NCBI RefSeq assembly: GCF_014861485.1
Contig: NZ_JACZHT010000001.1
Coordinates: forward strand, 620,001-684,000
DNA: 64,000 nucleotides
DNA from: Phaeovibrio sulfidiphilus
GTDB taxonomy: Bacteria; Pseudomonadota; Alphaproteobacteria; Rhodospirillales; Rhodospirillaceae
Reading direction: 5' to 3'
Positions 51,415-63,329 of the stretch are shown one piece after another. Both the position numbers and the translations under genes were made by a program. Under the pieces are notes generated by a model that made no database searches, was not told where the DNA came from, and was given only the letters and a program-made list of their open reading frames with translations. Numbering within the stretch: the first letter of the stretch is position 1; each line of letters opens with the position of its first letter.

Positions 51415-51469
51415 CCGCTCGCCCGCGCCCGGCCGCCCAAGGCCATCTTGTGACAACAGGACACCCCCA

Positions 51470-52780
51470 ATGACAACCTTCAGCCCACGAGAGATCGTCT
51501 CCGAACTGGACCGCTACATCATCGGACAGGCCGAGGCCAAGCGCGCCGTTGCTGTCGCCCTGCGCAACCGCTGGCGCCGCCAGCAGCTCCCCGACAGTCT
51601 CCGGGACGAGGTTCTGCCGAAGAACATCCTCATGATCGGGCCGACCGGCGTTGGCAAGACCGAGATCGCCCGACGCCTGGCCCGCCTGGCCCAGGCCCCC
51701 TTCATCAAGATCGAGGCCACCAAGTTCACCGAGGTCGGCTACGTGGGCCGGGACGTGGAGAGCATCATCCGCGACCTGCTGGAAATCGCCATCGCCGAGG
51801 AGCGCGAGCGCCAGCGCAAGACGCTCACCGCCAAGGCCGAGCTCAACGCCGAGGAGCGGGTGCTCGACGCCCTGTGCGGCAGCGGCGCCTCGGACGAGAC
51901 CCGCCAGAAGATGCGCAAGAAGCTCCGCGAGGGCGAGCTGAACAGCCGCGAGATCGACATCCAGGTTCAGGACAGCAGCACGTCCAACATGCCCGCGTTC
52001 GACATCCCCGGCATGCCCGGCGGCCAGATGAACATGTTCAGCCTGGGGGACATCTTCGGCAAGGCCTTCGGCGGCCGGACCAAAACCCGCCGGGTCAGCG
52101 TCTCGGACTCCTATGACATCCTGGTGCGCGAGGAGGCCGACAAGCTGGTGGACAACGACCAGGTCGTGTCCGCCGCCATGAAGCAGGTCGAGAACAACGG
52201 GATCGTCTTTCTGGACGAGGTGGACAAGATCGCCGCCAGCCCGGACCGGCGCGGTGCGGACGTCTCCCGCGAGGGGGTCCAGCGCGACCTGCTGCCCCTG
52301 ATCGAGGGCACGACCGTGTCCACCAAGTACGGCCCGGTCAAGACGGACCACATCCTGTTCATCGCGTCCGGCGCCTTCCACGTGGCCAAGCCCTCGGACC
52401 TTCTGCCCGAGCTGCAGGGCCGCCTGCCCATCCGGGTGGAGCTCCGGTCCCTGGACCAGGACGACTTCAAGCGCATCCTGACCGAGCCGGAGGCCAGCCT
52501 GCTCAAGCAGTACAAGGCCCTGCTGGACACCGAGGGTGTGACCCTGGAGTTCCCCGAGGAAACCATCGAGGCCATCGCCCGCATCGCGACCGAGGTCAAC
52601 ACGGCCATCGAGAACATCGGGGCCCGGCGCCTGCACACGGTCCTGGAGCGTCTTCTGGAGGAGATCAGCTTCACAGCAACCGACCGCAGCGGCACGACCA
52701 TCGTCGTCCAGCCGGACCTGGTGCAGGAGCGGGTGGGCGCCCTGGCGGCCAAGGCGGACCTGTCGCGCTTCATCCTGTAG
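51470..52780 (+). CDS. hslU: HslU ATPase subunit of the HslVU protease
   Basis: HslU is the AAA+ unfoldase that feeds HslV. The 436-residue protein shows [34 protein letters not shown], Walker [16 protein letters not shown] (about 58-72), the pore motif [11 protein letters not shown], the I-domain (about 110-240), Walker [15 protein letters not shown], and the C-terminal ..KADLSRFIL that docks into HslV. All parts are intact. Confidence 0.97.
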   Translation: MTTFSPREIVSELDRYIIGQAEAKRAVAVALRNRWRRQQLPDSLRDEVLPKNILMIGPTGVGKTEIARRLARLAQAPFIKIEATKFTEVGYVGRDVESIIRDLLEIAIAEERERQRKTLTAKAELNAEERVLDALCGSGASDETRQKMRKKLREGELNSREIDIQVQDSSTSNMPAFDIPGMPGGQMNMFSLGDIFGKAFGGRTKTRRVSVSDSYDILVREEADKLVDNDQVVSAAMKQVENNGIVFLDEVDKIAASPDRRGADVSREGVQRDLLPLIEGTTVSTKYGPVKTDHILFIASGAFHVAKPSDLLPELQGRLPIRVELRSLDQDDFKRILTEPEASLLKQYKALLDTEGVTLEFPEETIEAIARIATEVNTAIENIGARRLHTVLERLLEEISFTATDRSGTTIVVQPDLVQERVGALAAKADLSRFIL

Positions 52781-52828
52781 ACCTGCGGCGCGCCCACCAA
52801 CTGCGGCACGCGCGCTGCATGCCAACTC

Positions 52829-52860
52829 TCCGGGGGCCTTCACCGTGGCAGGCCCCCGGA
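52829..52860 (+). terminator. Strong hairpin after hslU, no U-tract
   Basis: TCCGGGGGCCT (52829-52839) and AGGCCCCCGGA (52850-52860) form a perfect 11-bp stem 48 bases after the hslU stop. The following bases are CCCCGTC, not U-rich. Confidence 0.6.
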
Positions 52861-53745
52861 CCCCGTCACGCCGGCCCCGGCCGCCTCCCCCACATCCGCA
52901 ACACACAGCGGGCGGCAGGCGGCAGGAAACGACGGCCCCCCCGGGGCGTACAACGGCCCGGTTCTCGACCGCACCCACACGATGCCGGTTCCGCGCAACA
53001 GGACGCCCCCGAAACCTCCGCCCGGCCCGGCGCACGGACACACGTCCCCGCGGCAACCAGACCACCCCGTAAACGGCCCTTCAGGCCCCGCAGAGGCCCC
53101 GAAGAAGGCGAGCACAAGGGCAGGCCCGTCGACCGCTACGGGCACTCCCGAGGCTTGCGCCGACGGCCAGAGCGCCGGGACACGGGAAACACCCGACGGG
53201 TCCCTGTGATACCGCCCGGAAGCCTCTCCCGCATCCGCATGGGACAACGGGCGGCAGGGAGCGACTGTCCACCGGAACGGAGCAGAACTGAGCCGCCCCA
53301 CCCGTCCCTCTCTCGCCGGTCCGGCCCGAAGCCCGGAGCAGCCCAGACGGATCCTCGACCGGTCTGGGACATACATCGGGGCGGGCACGAGGAACCGCTT
53401 GCGGCCGGGCCCCACGCCAGACCCCTGCCCCATCCCCAGCCCCCGGCCCCATCCCCTGGCGGCTGTCCCGCCCCGGGACGCCGGAGCGCGCGGTACCGCA
53501 AATCGGCCCTAAAAGCCCCCTGGGGTGTTTCGATCATTACTAGCAACCAAAACGGGTGATCAACACAACCATCGCAACGGGCTCCCCCGTGGACACCCTT
53601 GCCAGGAAATTGACAAAGATCAGCGGCGATCTTTTCGATAAAAAAAATTAATACGCAACCGGTGCGATTTTTTCTCGACGGCGAAATGCGTGACTGGCAC
53701 TTTTATGAGATCACTTATCAACCACTGTTATGGAGAACACGCCTG
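52861..53745. repeat. Spacer with a diverged duplication, then an AT-rich promoter zone
   Basis: No supported gene. Two segments about 340 bases apart resemble each other: GCCTCCCCCACATCCGCAAC..GCGGGCGGCAGG near 52880, and GCCTCTCCCGCATCCGCATG..ACGGGCGGCAGG near 53222. TCTCGACCG and CCTCGACCGG follow at comparable distances. The last 200 bases (53540-53745) are AT-rich, with TTGACA at about 53611, GATC pairs and an A7 tract, and probably hold the antiporter promoter. Confidence 0.6.
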
Positions 53746-55197
53746 ATGACCTTTGTTGCCCTCCGACGTATCCTCCGTCGTGGCATGCCGCTTTTCGCCG
53801 TTTTTGCCGCTCTTCTGTTCCTTCCTTCGCCTCTTCTTGCCGATGACGGCGCGCCCCATCTTCCGGGAGCCGGGCTGTCCCTGGTCTGGACCCTTCCCTT
53901 TGTGGGAATGCTCCTGTCCATCGCCCTGGGCCCCCTGGTGGCCCCGGACTTCTGGCATCGCCATTTCGGAAAAATTTCCCTGTTCTGGGCGCTGGCCTTT
54001 CTGGTCCCGTGCGCCCTGGTTTACGGCATCGAGATTGCCTCCTACGAGGCGGTTCACGCGCTTTTGTTGGAATATCTTCCCTTTATCGTCCTTCTTTTTG
54101 CCCTGTTTACCGTGTCGGGCGGCGTGCGCCTGAAAGGCTCTCTGGTGGGCGGTCCCGGGGTGAACACCGGGATCCTGGTCGTGGGCACGATCCTCGCCAA
54201 CCTTATGGGCACGACCGGAGCGGCCATGCTTCTGATCCGGCCGCTGCTTCGTGCCAACGAGCACCGCCGCTACAAGGTGCACACGGTCATCTTCTTTATC
54301 TTCCTTGTGGCCAATATCGGAGGATCCCTCACCCCTCTGGGTGACCCGCCCCTGTTCCTGGGCTTCCTGAAGGGCATCTCGTTCTTCTGGCCGCTCCAGA
54401 ACATGGCAGGCCCCATGCTGCTGGTGAGCGGGATCCTGATCCCGGTCTACTATATCACCGACCGGATCCTTCTCGCCAAAGAGGGCGGCCTGAAGACGCC
54501 GGCCACCGGCACGCCGGAAAAGGCCGGGATCGAGGGCGGCATCAACCTGGTGCTTCTGGCCGGCATTGTGGCCTCGGTTCTCATGAGCGGGTATGTCCGT
54601 CTGCCCTGGAGCGTTGAGATCCACCACGTGACCCTCGAGGCCCAGAACCTTCTGCGCGACGCCCTGATGCTGGCCATCGCCGGGCTCTCCCTTCTTCTGA
54701 CCCGGGCCGAAACCCGCGAGCGCAACGGCTTCACCTGGTTCCCGATCGTGGAGGTGGGCAAGCTGTTTATCGGGATTTTCCTCGCCATGATCCCGGCCAT
54801 CGCCATCCTGAAGGCCGGCGAGAGCGGCAGCCTGGCCTGGGCCATCGCCCTGGTTTCGGACGCCGAGGGCAACCCCATCAATGTGGGCTATTTCCTGCTC
54901 ACCGGATGCCTGTCCGCGTTCCTGGACAACGCGCCGACCTACCTTGTGTTCTTCAATATGGCGGGCGGTGACGCGGCGGAGCTGATGACGACCCTGTCGC
55001 CGACGCTTCTGGCGATCTCGGCGGGCTCGGTGTTTATCGGTGCGCTGACCTATATCGGCAACGCGCCGAACTTCATGGTCCGGTCCATTGCCCAGGATGC
55101 GGGGGTGAACATGCCCAGCTTCTTCGGCTACATGGTCTGGTCCTGCGGGATCCTGATCCCGGTTCTCGCCATCCTGACCCTGGTCTACTTCGTGTAG
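53746..55197 (+). CDS. NhaD-type sodium:proton antiporter
   Basis: The 483-residue inner-membrane protein belongs to the citrate-transporter/ion-transporter superfamily and matches NhaD-like proteins. It has a signal-like first segment (MPLFAVFAALLFLPSPLLADD), then twelve or so TM segments. Conserved pieces are NTGILVVGTILANLMGTTGAAMLLIRPLLRANEHR, NIGGSLTPLGDPPLFLGFLKG and GCLSAFLDNAPTYLVFFNM. The DNAPTY and TPLGDPP motifs form the transport core. It exports Na+ or Li+ in exchange for protons. ATG 53746 has GGAG ten bases upstream; ATG 53662 is less likely. The gene has its own terminator. Confidence 0.88.
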   Translation: MTFVALRRILRRGMPLFAVFAALLFLPSPLLADDGAPHLPGAGLSLVWTLPFVGMLLSIALGPLVAPDFWHRHFGKISLFWALAFLVPCALVYGIEIASYEAVHALLLEYLPFIVLLFALFTVSGGVRLKGSLVGGPGVNTGILVVGTILANLMGTTGAAMLLIRPLLRANEHRRYKVHTVIFFIFLVANIGGSLTPLGDPPLFLGFLKGISFFWPLQNMAGPMLLVSGILIPVYYITDRILLAKEGGLKTPATGTPEKAGIEGGINLVLLAGIVASVLMSGYVRLPWSVEIHHVTLEAQNLLRDALMLAIAGLSLLLTRAETRERNGFTWFPIVEVGKLFIGIFLAMIPAIAILKAGESGSLAWAIALVSDAEGNPINVGYFLLTGCLSAFLDNAPTYLVFFNMAGGDAAELMTTLSPTLLAISAGSVFIGALTYIGNAPNFMVRSIAQDAGVNMPSFFGYMVWSCGILIPVLAILTLVYFV

Positions 55198-55229
55198 CCG
55201 GACCGGCGCCCACGACGCCACACAGTGTC

Positions 55230-55262
55230 CCCGGGCCCGCCGACGGTTGGCCCGGGTTTTTT
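55230..55262 (+). terminator. Intrinsic terminator of the antiporter gene
   Basis: CCCGGGCC (55230-55237) pairs with GGCCCGGG (55249-55256) and is followed by six T. It lies 33 bases after the stop. Confidence 0.88.
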
Positions 55263-55352
55263 ATGGGCGCTGTGCCCGGGGGCGACAGGGTGCCAAAAGC
55301 GGATGCAGGCGGCCCTGTGCAGGGCCCCGTGCCGGGGGTCAAACGCACGGAC

Positions 55353-55967
55353 CTAGCGGGCAGTGCCCCCATGCTCCAGACGCACCGTGTCCAGAAAGGC
55401 GAGGGCCTTGGTCATACGCGCCTCGCCGAGCGGCGGGTTCCCGGGGGCAAAGGGCGCAGTCTCCCAGGACATCTGGACAAGATAGCTTCCGGCCGTTCCA
55501 CGCAGATACAGGAAAAACGAGACCTCGCCCCGGCCCGTGTCGGTGCGGCGGGGGCAGCTGATGGTCCAGAACCCGCGCCCTCCCCCGCCCTCCACGGAAA
55601 ACTGGAGCGCACTCGAGGCCGAGCCCTCGCAGACCGCGGCGTAGTCGGTTGCGCTGCGCATCTGGGCGGTACGCACGTCCGGAGCCTCGGGATCCCGGGC
55701 GAGCGAGACGATGATCATCTCCCGTGTTCCCGGGACACCCGTCTGTGGCGGATGGAAAACGGTTTTCTGATAGGTGTCCGAGGTCGCCACCGGGACCGGT
55801 GTCCAGCCCGCGGGCAGAGAAAAAATGAGAGCCTCGGACTCGGGGGCCGAAGCCCCCGAGTCCGATCGCGCGCGCGCGTTGTCCGGGGCGGCAAGCGTCT
55901 CCGCCCGTCCCGGACCGGGTAACAGCAGTGCCAGAGCCAGAAGGCCGCCTGCAACGCCGCGCCTCAT
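55353..55967 (-). CDS. Secreted protein of unknown function downstream of rsmB
   Basis: The 204-residue protein has a clear signal peptide (MRRGVAGGLLALALLLPGPGRAE, cleaved about residue 22). It then has a Ser/Ala/Pro linker and a domain with SLPAGWTPVPVATSDTYQKTVFHPPQTG..REMIIVSLARDPEAPDVRT and two Cys (CEGSAS, ISCPRR) that could form a disulfide. I do not recognise the family. It is the third gene of guaB-rsmB-this, 13 bases after rsmB. A perfect hairpin sits in its early coding region. Confidence 0.75.
   Translation of the reverse strand: MRRGVAGGLLALALLLPGPGRAETLAAPDNARARSDSGASAPESEALIFSLPAGWTPVPVATSDTYQKTVFHPPQTGVPGTREMIIVSLARDPEAPDVRTAQMRSATDYAAVCEGSASSALQFSVEGGGGRGFWTISCPRRTDTGRGEVSFFLYLRGTAGSYLVQMSWETAPFAPGNPPLGEARMTKALAFLDTVRLEHGGTAR
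55834..55865 (-). other. Perfect 14-bp hairpin with UUCG loop inside a coding region
   Basis: TCGGACTCGGGGGC (55834-55847) and GCCCCCGAGTCCGA (55852-55865) are perfect complements around CGAA. On the mRNA strand the loop reads C(UUCG)G, an unusually stable tetraloop. Nine bases later the mRNA has a run of six U (CTCATTTTTTCTC). This lies about 100 bases into the secreted-protein gene and encodes part of its low-complexity linker. It looks like an internal terminator or attenuator. Confidence 0.65.
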
Positions 55968-55980
55968 GGCCCCGATCCCT

Positions 55981-58736
<2,756 letters not shown>

Positions 58737-58745
58737 TTATCAGAA

Positions 58746-58785
58746 GCCGATCCCCGGACGCCCGTCCAGACGAAGTGGGATCGGC
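58746..58785 (-). promoter_or_regulatory. Structured guaB leader
   Basis: On the minus strand GCCGATCCC (58785-58777) pairs with GGGATCGGC (58754-58746). Inside it GGACG/CGTCC forms a second short stem (58756-58767). The structure ends about 25 bases before the GTG of guaB, near its ribosome site. It is a candidate for translational or transcriptional control by purines or by a protein. Confidence 0.45.
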
Positions 58786-58992
58786 GAAACCACCATTTAT
58801 TTCAACAGTCTAGAGGCGAAGCACCGCATTTCCTGTGGGCACGTGCGGTACAACCGCCAAAGCGCGTACAAAACCCGTCCGGCACACCCGGGAGCAGTCC
58901 TGGCGCGGTCCGGTGCGCCGGACGCCGTGCCATTGAGCCCTGCGCCCGCGAGCACGCGAACGCTGCAAGCCGACGGCGCCGGCGCCGCGGGG

Positions 58993-59952
58993 TCATTCCC
59001 CGGGGCGACCGGTGTGGGACAGACGACGGAGAATGTCGTCCAGCTGAGCCAGGTTCTCGTAGGTGATGGTCACGGTGCCGCCGCGATCCTTGTTATCGAT
59101 GGCGACATCGAGGCCGAGCGCATTGGACACGTCCCGCTCCAGGGCGAGAGTGTCCGCGTCCTTTTCCCCGCGGCCGGAGCGATCGCTGCGCGAGCGGTCC
59201 CGGGAGGCCGCCGACGGCTGGCCCTGCTGCACCAGGCGTTCCGTCTGGCGGACGTTCAGCCCCTGCCGGACCACCTGATGCGCCATCCCAACGGGGTCAT
59301 CCGCCGTGATCAGCGCGCGGGCGTGACCGGCGGACAGAAGGCCGGCCTCGACCAGATCCTTGACCTCCTGGGGGAGGCCGGTCAGACGAAGCATGTTCGC
59401 CACATGACTGCGGCTTTTTCCAACCGCCTGCGCAAGGGCTTCCTGCGTGTGGGAAAATTCCTCCATCAGACGCCGATAGCCGTCGGCCTCCTCGATGGGC
59501 GACAGATCCTGACGCTGGAGGTTCTCCACCAGGCCAACCTCGAGAACCTGACGGTCCGAAAGGTCGCGCACGATAATGGGAAGCTCGTGCAGGCGGGCAA
59601 GCTGGGCCGCACGCCACCGCCGCTCACCGGCGACAATCTGATAGCCGTCGCCGCCGTCGGGGTTTTTCCGCACAACGATCGGCGTGAGAACGCCCTGGGT
59701 CTGGAGGGAGGACGCTAGGTCCGCAAGGCTCTCGTCGTCGAACTTGCGGCGCGGCTGATGGGGGTTGGGATGAAGGGAGGAAACAGGCGCCGTCAGCACG
59801 CCTCCCCGGCCCTCCCCGGCCTCGACCTCGGGGGTAAGGAGATCCTCCTCCTCGCCCAGAAGCGCCGACAAGCCGCGCCCGAGGCCCCGTTTTTTTGCCG
59901 AAGCGGTGTCGCTGGCTGTCATCGTCTCATTCCTCGCTTCCTGATCCGTCAT
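58993..59952 (-). CDS. parB: Chromosome partitioning protein ParB
   Basis: ParB binds parS and, as a CTP-dependent clamp, spreads along DNA to drive origin segregation with ParA. The 319-residue protein has the ParA-interacting N-terminus (KKRGLGRGLSALLGEEEDL) and the CTPase domain PVSSLHPNPHQPRRKFDDESLADLASSLQTQGVLTPIVVR, GDGYQIVAGERRWRAAQLA (GERRWRA box) and VENLQRQDLSPIEEADGY. The parS-reading HTH is in THTQEALAQAVGKSRSHVANMLRL-like sequence. A C-terminal dimerisation domain closes it. The start overlaps the parA stop (ATGA). Confidence 0.97.
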   Translation of the reverse strand: MTDQEARNETMTASDTASAKKRGLGRGLSALLGEEEDLLTPEVEAGEGRGGVLTAPVSSLHPNPHQPRRKFDDESLADLASSLQTQGVLTPIVVRKNPDGGDGYQIVAGERRWRAAQLARLHELPIIVRDLSDRQVLEVGLVENLQRQDLSPIEEADGYRRLMEEFSHTQEALAQAVGKSRSHVANMLRLTGLPQEVKDLVEAGLLSAGHARALITADDPVGMAHQVVRQGLNVRQTERLVQQGQPSAASRDRSRSDRSGRGEKDADTLALERDVSNALGLDVAIDNKDRGGTVTITYENLAQLDDILRRLSHTGRPGE

Positions 59953-60788
59953 GCTGCCAATCCCCCCTCGCGCTTGATCACCTCGCCAGCGAGATGGAGA
60001 TAGGCCTGTGAACCCGCGCACTTCAAGTCATAGAGGAGAACGGGCTTGCCGTAGGACGGCGCCTCGGAAATCCGAACGTTGCGCGGAATAACCGTCTTGT
60101 AGACCTTTTCCCCGAAAAACCCGCGGACGTCCGCCGCCACCATGTCGGAGAGATTGTTTCTGCGATCAAACATCGTCAGCACAATCCCCTGGATTTCCAG
60201 CGTGGGATTGAACACACGACGCACCCGGTCAATGGTCTTTACAAGGTGGCTGATGCCCTCGAGGGCAAAGAACTCGCACTGAAGCGGAACCATCACCGCG
60301 TGAGCGGCCACCAGAGCATTAAGGGTCAGAAGGCCAAGGGCCGGCGGGCAGTCGATCAGCACATAGTCGATGCCCTCGAGCTGGTTCTCCAGAGCCATAC
60401 GCAGGCGAAATTCCCGCCCCATCTCGGCGACAAGCTCCACCTCCGCGCCGGCCAGATCCACTCCGGCGGGCACGATGCGCAGGCCGCTGATGCCGGTCTC
60501 GTGAACCGACGCGGCCAGAGGATCATCTCCCATAAGAAGCTTGTAGCTGCCCATTTTGCGGGCGGGCGCATCGAGGCCAAGACCCGTCGAGGCGTTCCCC
60601 TGCGGATCCAGGTCGATAATCAGCACGTTCTGTTTGGTGGCTGCAAGGGCCGTCGCGAGGTTGATCGCCGTCGTGGTTTTCCCCACGCCGCCCTTCTGGT
60701 TCGCGATGGCAATCACGCGAGGCCCCTTTGTCCGCGCCTTTTTATCCGGTTCCGGCGAAGAGGTCAGACTCGACGAAGTCTTATACAC
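59949..60788 (-). CDS. parA: Chromosome partitioning ATPase ParA
   Basis: ParA is a deviant-Walker ATPase that moves ParB-parS complexes along the nucleoid. The 279-residue protein has RVIAIANQKGGVGKTTTAINLATALA (deviant Walker A, about 24-49), VLIIDLDPQGNASTGLG (switch I) and YVLIDCPPALGLLTLNAL (Walker B/switch II). The GTG at 60788 has AGGAG nine bases upstream and lies inside the end of rsmG, overlapping by eight bases. Confidence 0.97.
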   Translation of the reverse strand: MYKTSSSLTSSPEPDKKARTKGPRVIAIANQKGGVGKTTTAINLATALAATKQNVLIIDLDPQGNASTGLGLDAPARKMGSYKLLMGDDPLAASVHETGISGLRIVPAGVDLAGAEVELVAEMGREFRLRMALENQLEGIDYVLIDCPPALGLLTLNALVAAHAVMVPLQCEFFALEGISHLVKTIDRVRRVFNPTLEIQGIVLTMFDRRNNLSDMVAADVRGFFGEKVYKTVIPRNVRISEAPSYGKPVLLYDLKCAGSQAYLHLAGEVIKREGGLAA

Positions 60789-61400
60789 GACGAAGGTCTC
60801 CTATCTGGACAATGACACCGTCTGCATCGGAAAGGCTTGGACTCAGCTCAACTTGCATATTCCATTTCACACGCGCGTCCGTCAACTCTTCGTTAACCTT
60901 TTTTCCCTTCAGAAAAAACGCCCGGGTGTTCTGGCCCACAAACGGCTCCGCCCAATCCAGAAGTTGCGTCAAACTCGCGCAGGCCCGCGCGGTGATCGCG
61001 TCCGCCTCAAACGGGGGAAGCGTTTCGATACGCGTGTTGTGAATGGTTACCCGTGTGCCGGTCGCCCGAGCGACCTCCATGAGAAAGGCGCTTTTTTTTT
61101 ATCCGACTCGACCAGATGAACGTCCGGAACCCCCATGAGGGCCAGAACGAGACCCGGGAAACCGGCGCCGGACCCGATATCCACAATGGTCTTCTCGGTC
61201 CCCCGAAACGCGTTCAGAAGCTGGGCCGAGTCCAGAAAATGGCGACGCCACACGTCAGCGAGCGTGGACTGACTCACGAGATTGATCCGCTTCTGCCATT
61301 TCACGAGGGTGGCCCGATAGATGTCCAGGCGCTCCATTGTTTCACGTGAAACATTGGGGTGGGCCTTCAAGAAGCTGAGGAACTCGTTCCTATCCCGCAT
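60781..61400 (-). CDS. rsmG: 16S rRNA m7G527 methyltransferase RsmG, split by a frameshift at an A9 run
   Basis: RsmG (GidB) methylates N7 of G527 in 16S rRNA. The first part (ATG 61400 onward) reads [21 protein letters not shown].. to [33 protein letters not shown], including SAM motif I. At the A9 tract (61100-61092) the frame goes off and stops at 61047, giving 117 residues. In the -1 frame the rest of RsmG continues without a break: [52 protein letters not shown].. to 60781. A -1 ribosomal shift, or RNA-polymerase slippage adding one A, restores the whole ~206-residue enzyme. A GGTCGC-TCGG-GCGACC hairpin follows (61075-61060). A one-base assembly error or true loss of function are the alternatives. 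Confidence 0.88.
61338..61353. other. parS centromere site
   Basis: TGTTTCACGTGAAACA is the perfect 16-bp ParB-binding palindrome. It lies within the rsmG coding region and encodes part of NVSRET, a placement known for gidB genes near bacterial origins. parA and parB lie within 2.4 kb. This indicates that the window is close to the chromosome origin. Confidence 0.97.
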
Positions 61401-63324
61401 TCGGAGTCTCCGGTGAGCGTGTAACAAATCGATAAAGAAGGGTCAGCGCGGCTGGGGTCATTCCGGGAATTCGGCTGGCAATACCGAGGGTCCGGGGGCG
61501 AACCTTGTTCAGCTTCTCGCGAAGCTCGTTCGACAATCCGCTGACGCCAGAATAGTCGGTTGTCTCGTCAAGATAAAGGGACTCGTCGCGACGGAAGGAT
61601 TCAATATCCCGCTCCATCCGTGACAGGTACCCCGCATAGCGCGCCTCGATCTGAATTTGCTCGATCACGCGAGAATCCAGCGAATTGAGCTCGGGCCATT
61701 CGGCTGCAATACGCTCCCAGGACACATCCGGGAAGGCAAGCAAGTCGGCAGGAGTCCGCCGGACACCGTCCTGGTTGACCGCAAAGCCCCTCTTTGCAAG
61801 TTTCTGGGGCGACTCCCGAAGCTGATCCATAAGCTGACGGCCGCGGTCAAGCCGCTCCATTTTCTCATGGAACGCAGCAGCGCGCTCGGAGCCAACGCAT
61901 CCGAGATCGATGCCACGCTGCGTAAGCCGTGAATCCGCATTATCCGCCCGGAGAAACAGCCGATACTCCGCCCGGGAGGTGAACATGCGGTAGGGCTCGT
62001 CGATCCCGACAGTGGTCAGGTCGTCAATCATCACGCCCATATAGCTGGTTGCGCGATCAAATGTCGTACCGGACGTCGGCAGGCCAGAGCCCAGGGTTCC
62101 GGCGAACTGCACCGCGTTTATCCCCGCCACGAGCCCCAGAGCCGCAGCTTCTTCATATCCCGTCGTGCCGATAATCTGCCCGGCCGCAAAGAGGCCCCGG
62201 ATGGCTTTCGTTTCAAGGGTCGGCCTGACCAACAAAGGATCAAGGAAATCATACTCGATCGCGTAACCCGGCCGCAGGATGGTGACGTTTTCCAGCCCCG
62301 GAATAGTCCGCAGAAAGGCATCCTGGACGTCCCTGGGCAGGCTGGTCGAGACCCCGTTGGGATAGACCGTCGGGTCGTCATACCCCTCGGGCTCCAGAAA
62401 CACGTGGTGACTGGTTCGGTCGGCAAACTTGACGATTTTGTCTTCAATGCTGGGACAATACCGGGGCCCCAGGCTCCCGATCTGCCCATTGAACAGCGGC
62501 GAGCGATGAAGCGCCGCGCGGATGATGTCATGCGTCTCAGGGCGCGTATAGGTCACGTGACACGAGACCTGGGGCTGAGTCAGCGCCGTGGTCATATAGG
62601 AAAACGGCTCGGGGTTTTCGTCCCCGCCCTGGATATCCAGACCGGCATAGTCAATGGTGCGACTGTCCAGACGAGCCGGCGTGCCCGTCTTGAAGCGCTT
62701 CAACGGCAATCCCAGGTGCTTGAGCCCGACCGACAGGTGCGCATCATACACATCGCCGAACCGTCCGCCGTAGGTGATTTCCTCACCCACGTGCATCCAG
62801 CCGGTCATAAAGGTGCCAACGGTGAGGACGACGGCACCTCCGGAAATCGTCTCGCCCGTCGTCAACTGAACGCCAACCGCGCGCACATCCCCTGTACAGG
62901 TTTCCCTGTGAAGGACGTCGCTGACGCCGGCCTCAAGAACATACAAATCCGGGGTTTCAGAGATGATACGCTGAATCGCGCCGGCGTAAAGGCGGCGATC
63001 CGCCTGGGCCCTCGGCCCCTGGACCGCGGGGCCCTTCGACCGGTTCAGAACCCGGAACTGAATGCCGGCCTCATCGATCGCGCGTCCCATGATGCCGTCC
63101 AGAGCATCGACCTCGCGCACGATCTGGCCTTTCCCAAGGCCACCGATCGCCGGATTGCACGACATGTCGCCAACGGACCGGAAGGAGTGGGTCACCAGGA
63201 GGCACCGCGCGCCCATACGGGAGACGACAGTGGCGGCCTCAACACCCGCGTGGCCACCTCCTACAACGATCACGTCCCACTGACCCCTTCGGGACGCATC
63301 ATCGGCCGAAAGAACGTCCGCCAT
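61390..63324 (-). CDS. mnmG: tRNA uridine-5-carboxymethylaminomethyl modification enzyme MnmG
   Basis: MnmG (GidA) with MnmE installs carboxymethylaminomethyl groups on wobble U34 of certain tRNAs, using FAD and NADH. The 644-residue protein has the FAD-binding [29 protein letters not shown] (about 16-44), [22 protein letters not shown] with the catalytic-region Cys, and [27 protein letters not shown] and the C-terminal [13 protein letters not shown] are also present. It lies five bases after mnmE. Its stop overlaps the rsmG start by 11 bases. Confidence 0.97.
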   Translation of the reverse strand: MADVLSADDASRRGQWDVIVVGGGHAGVEAATVVSRMGARCLLVTHSFRSVGDMSCNPAIGGLGKGQIVREVDALDGIMGRAIDEAGIQFRVLNRSKGPAVQGPRAQADRRLYAGAIQRIISETPDLYVLEAGVSDVLHRETCTGDVRAVGVQLTTGETISGGAVVLTVGTFMTGWMHVGEEITYGGRFGDVYDAHLSVGLKHLGLPLKRFKTGTPARLDSRTIDYAGLDIQGGDENPEPFSYMTTALTQPQVSCHVTYTRPETHDIIRAALHRSPLFNGQIGSLGPRYCPSIEDKIVKFADRTSHHVFLEPEGYDDPTVYPNGVSTSLPRDVQDAFLRTIPGLENVTILRPGYAIEYDFLDPLLVRPTLETKAIRGLFAAGQIIGTTGYEEAAALGLVAGINAVQFAGTLGSGLPTSGTTFDRATSYMGVMIDDLTTVGIDEPYRMFTSRAEYRLFLRADNADSRLTQRGIDLGCVGSERAAAFHEKMERLDRGRQLMDQLRESPQKLAKRGFAVNQDGVRRTPADLLAFPDVSWERIAAEWPELNSLDSRVIEQIQIEARYAGYLSRMERDIESFRRDESLYLDETTDYSGVSGLSNELREKLNKVRPRTLGIASRIPGMTPAALTLLYRFVTRSPETPNAG

Positions 63325-63329
63325 TCCCT

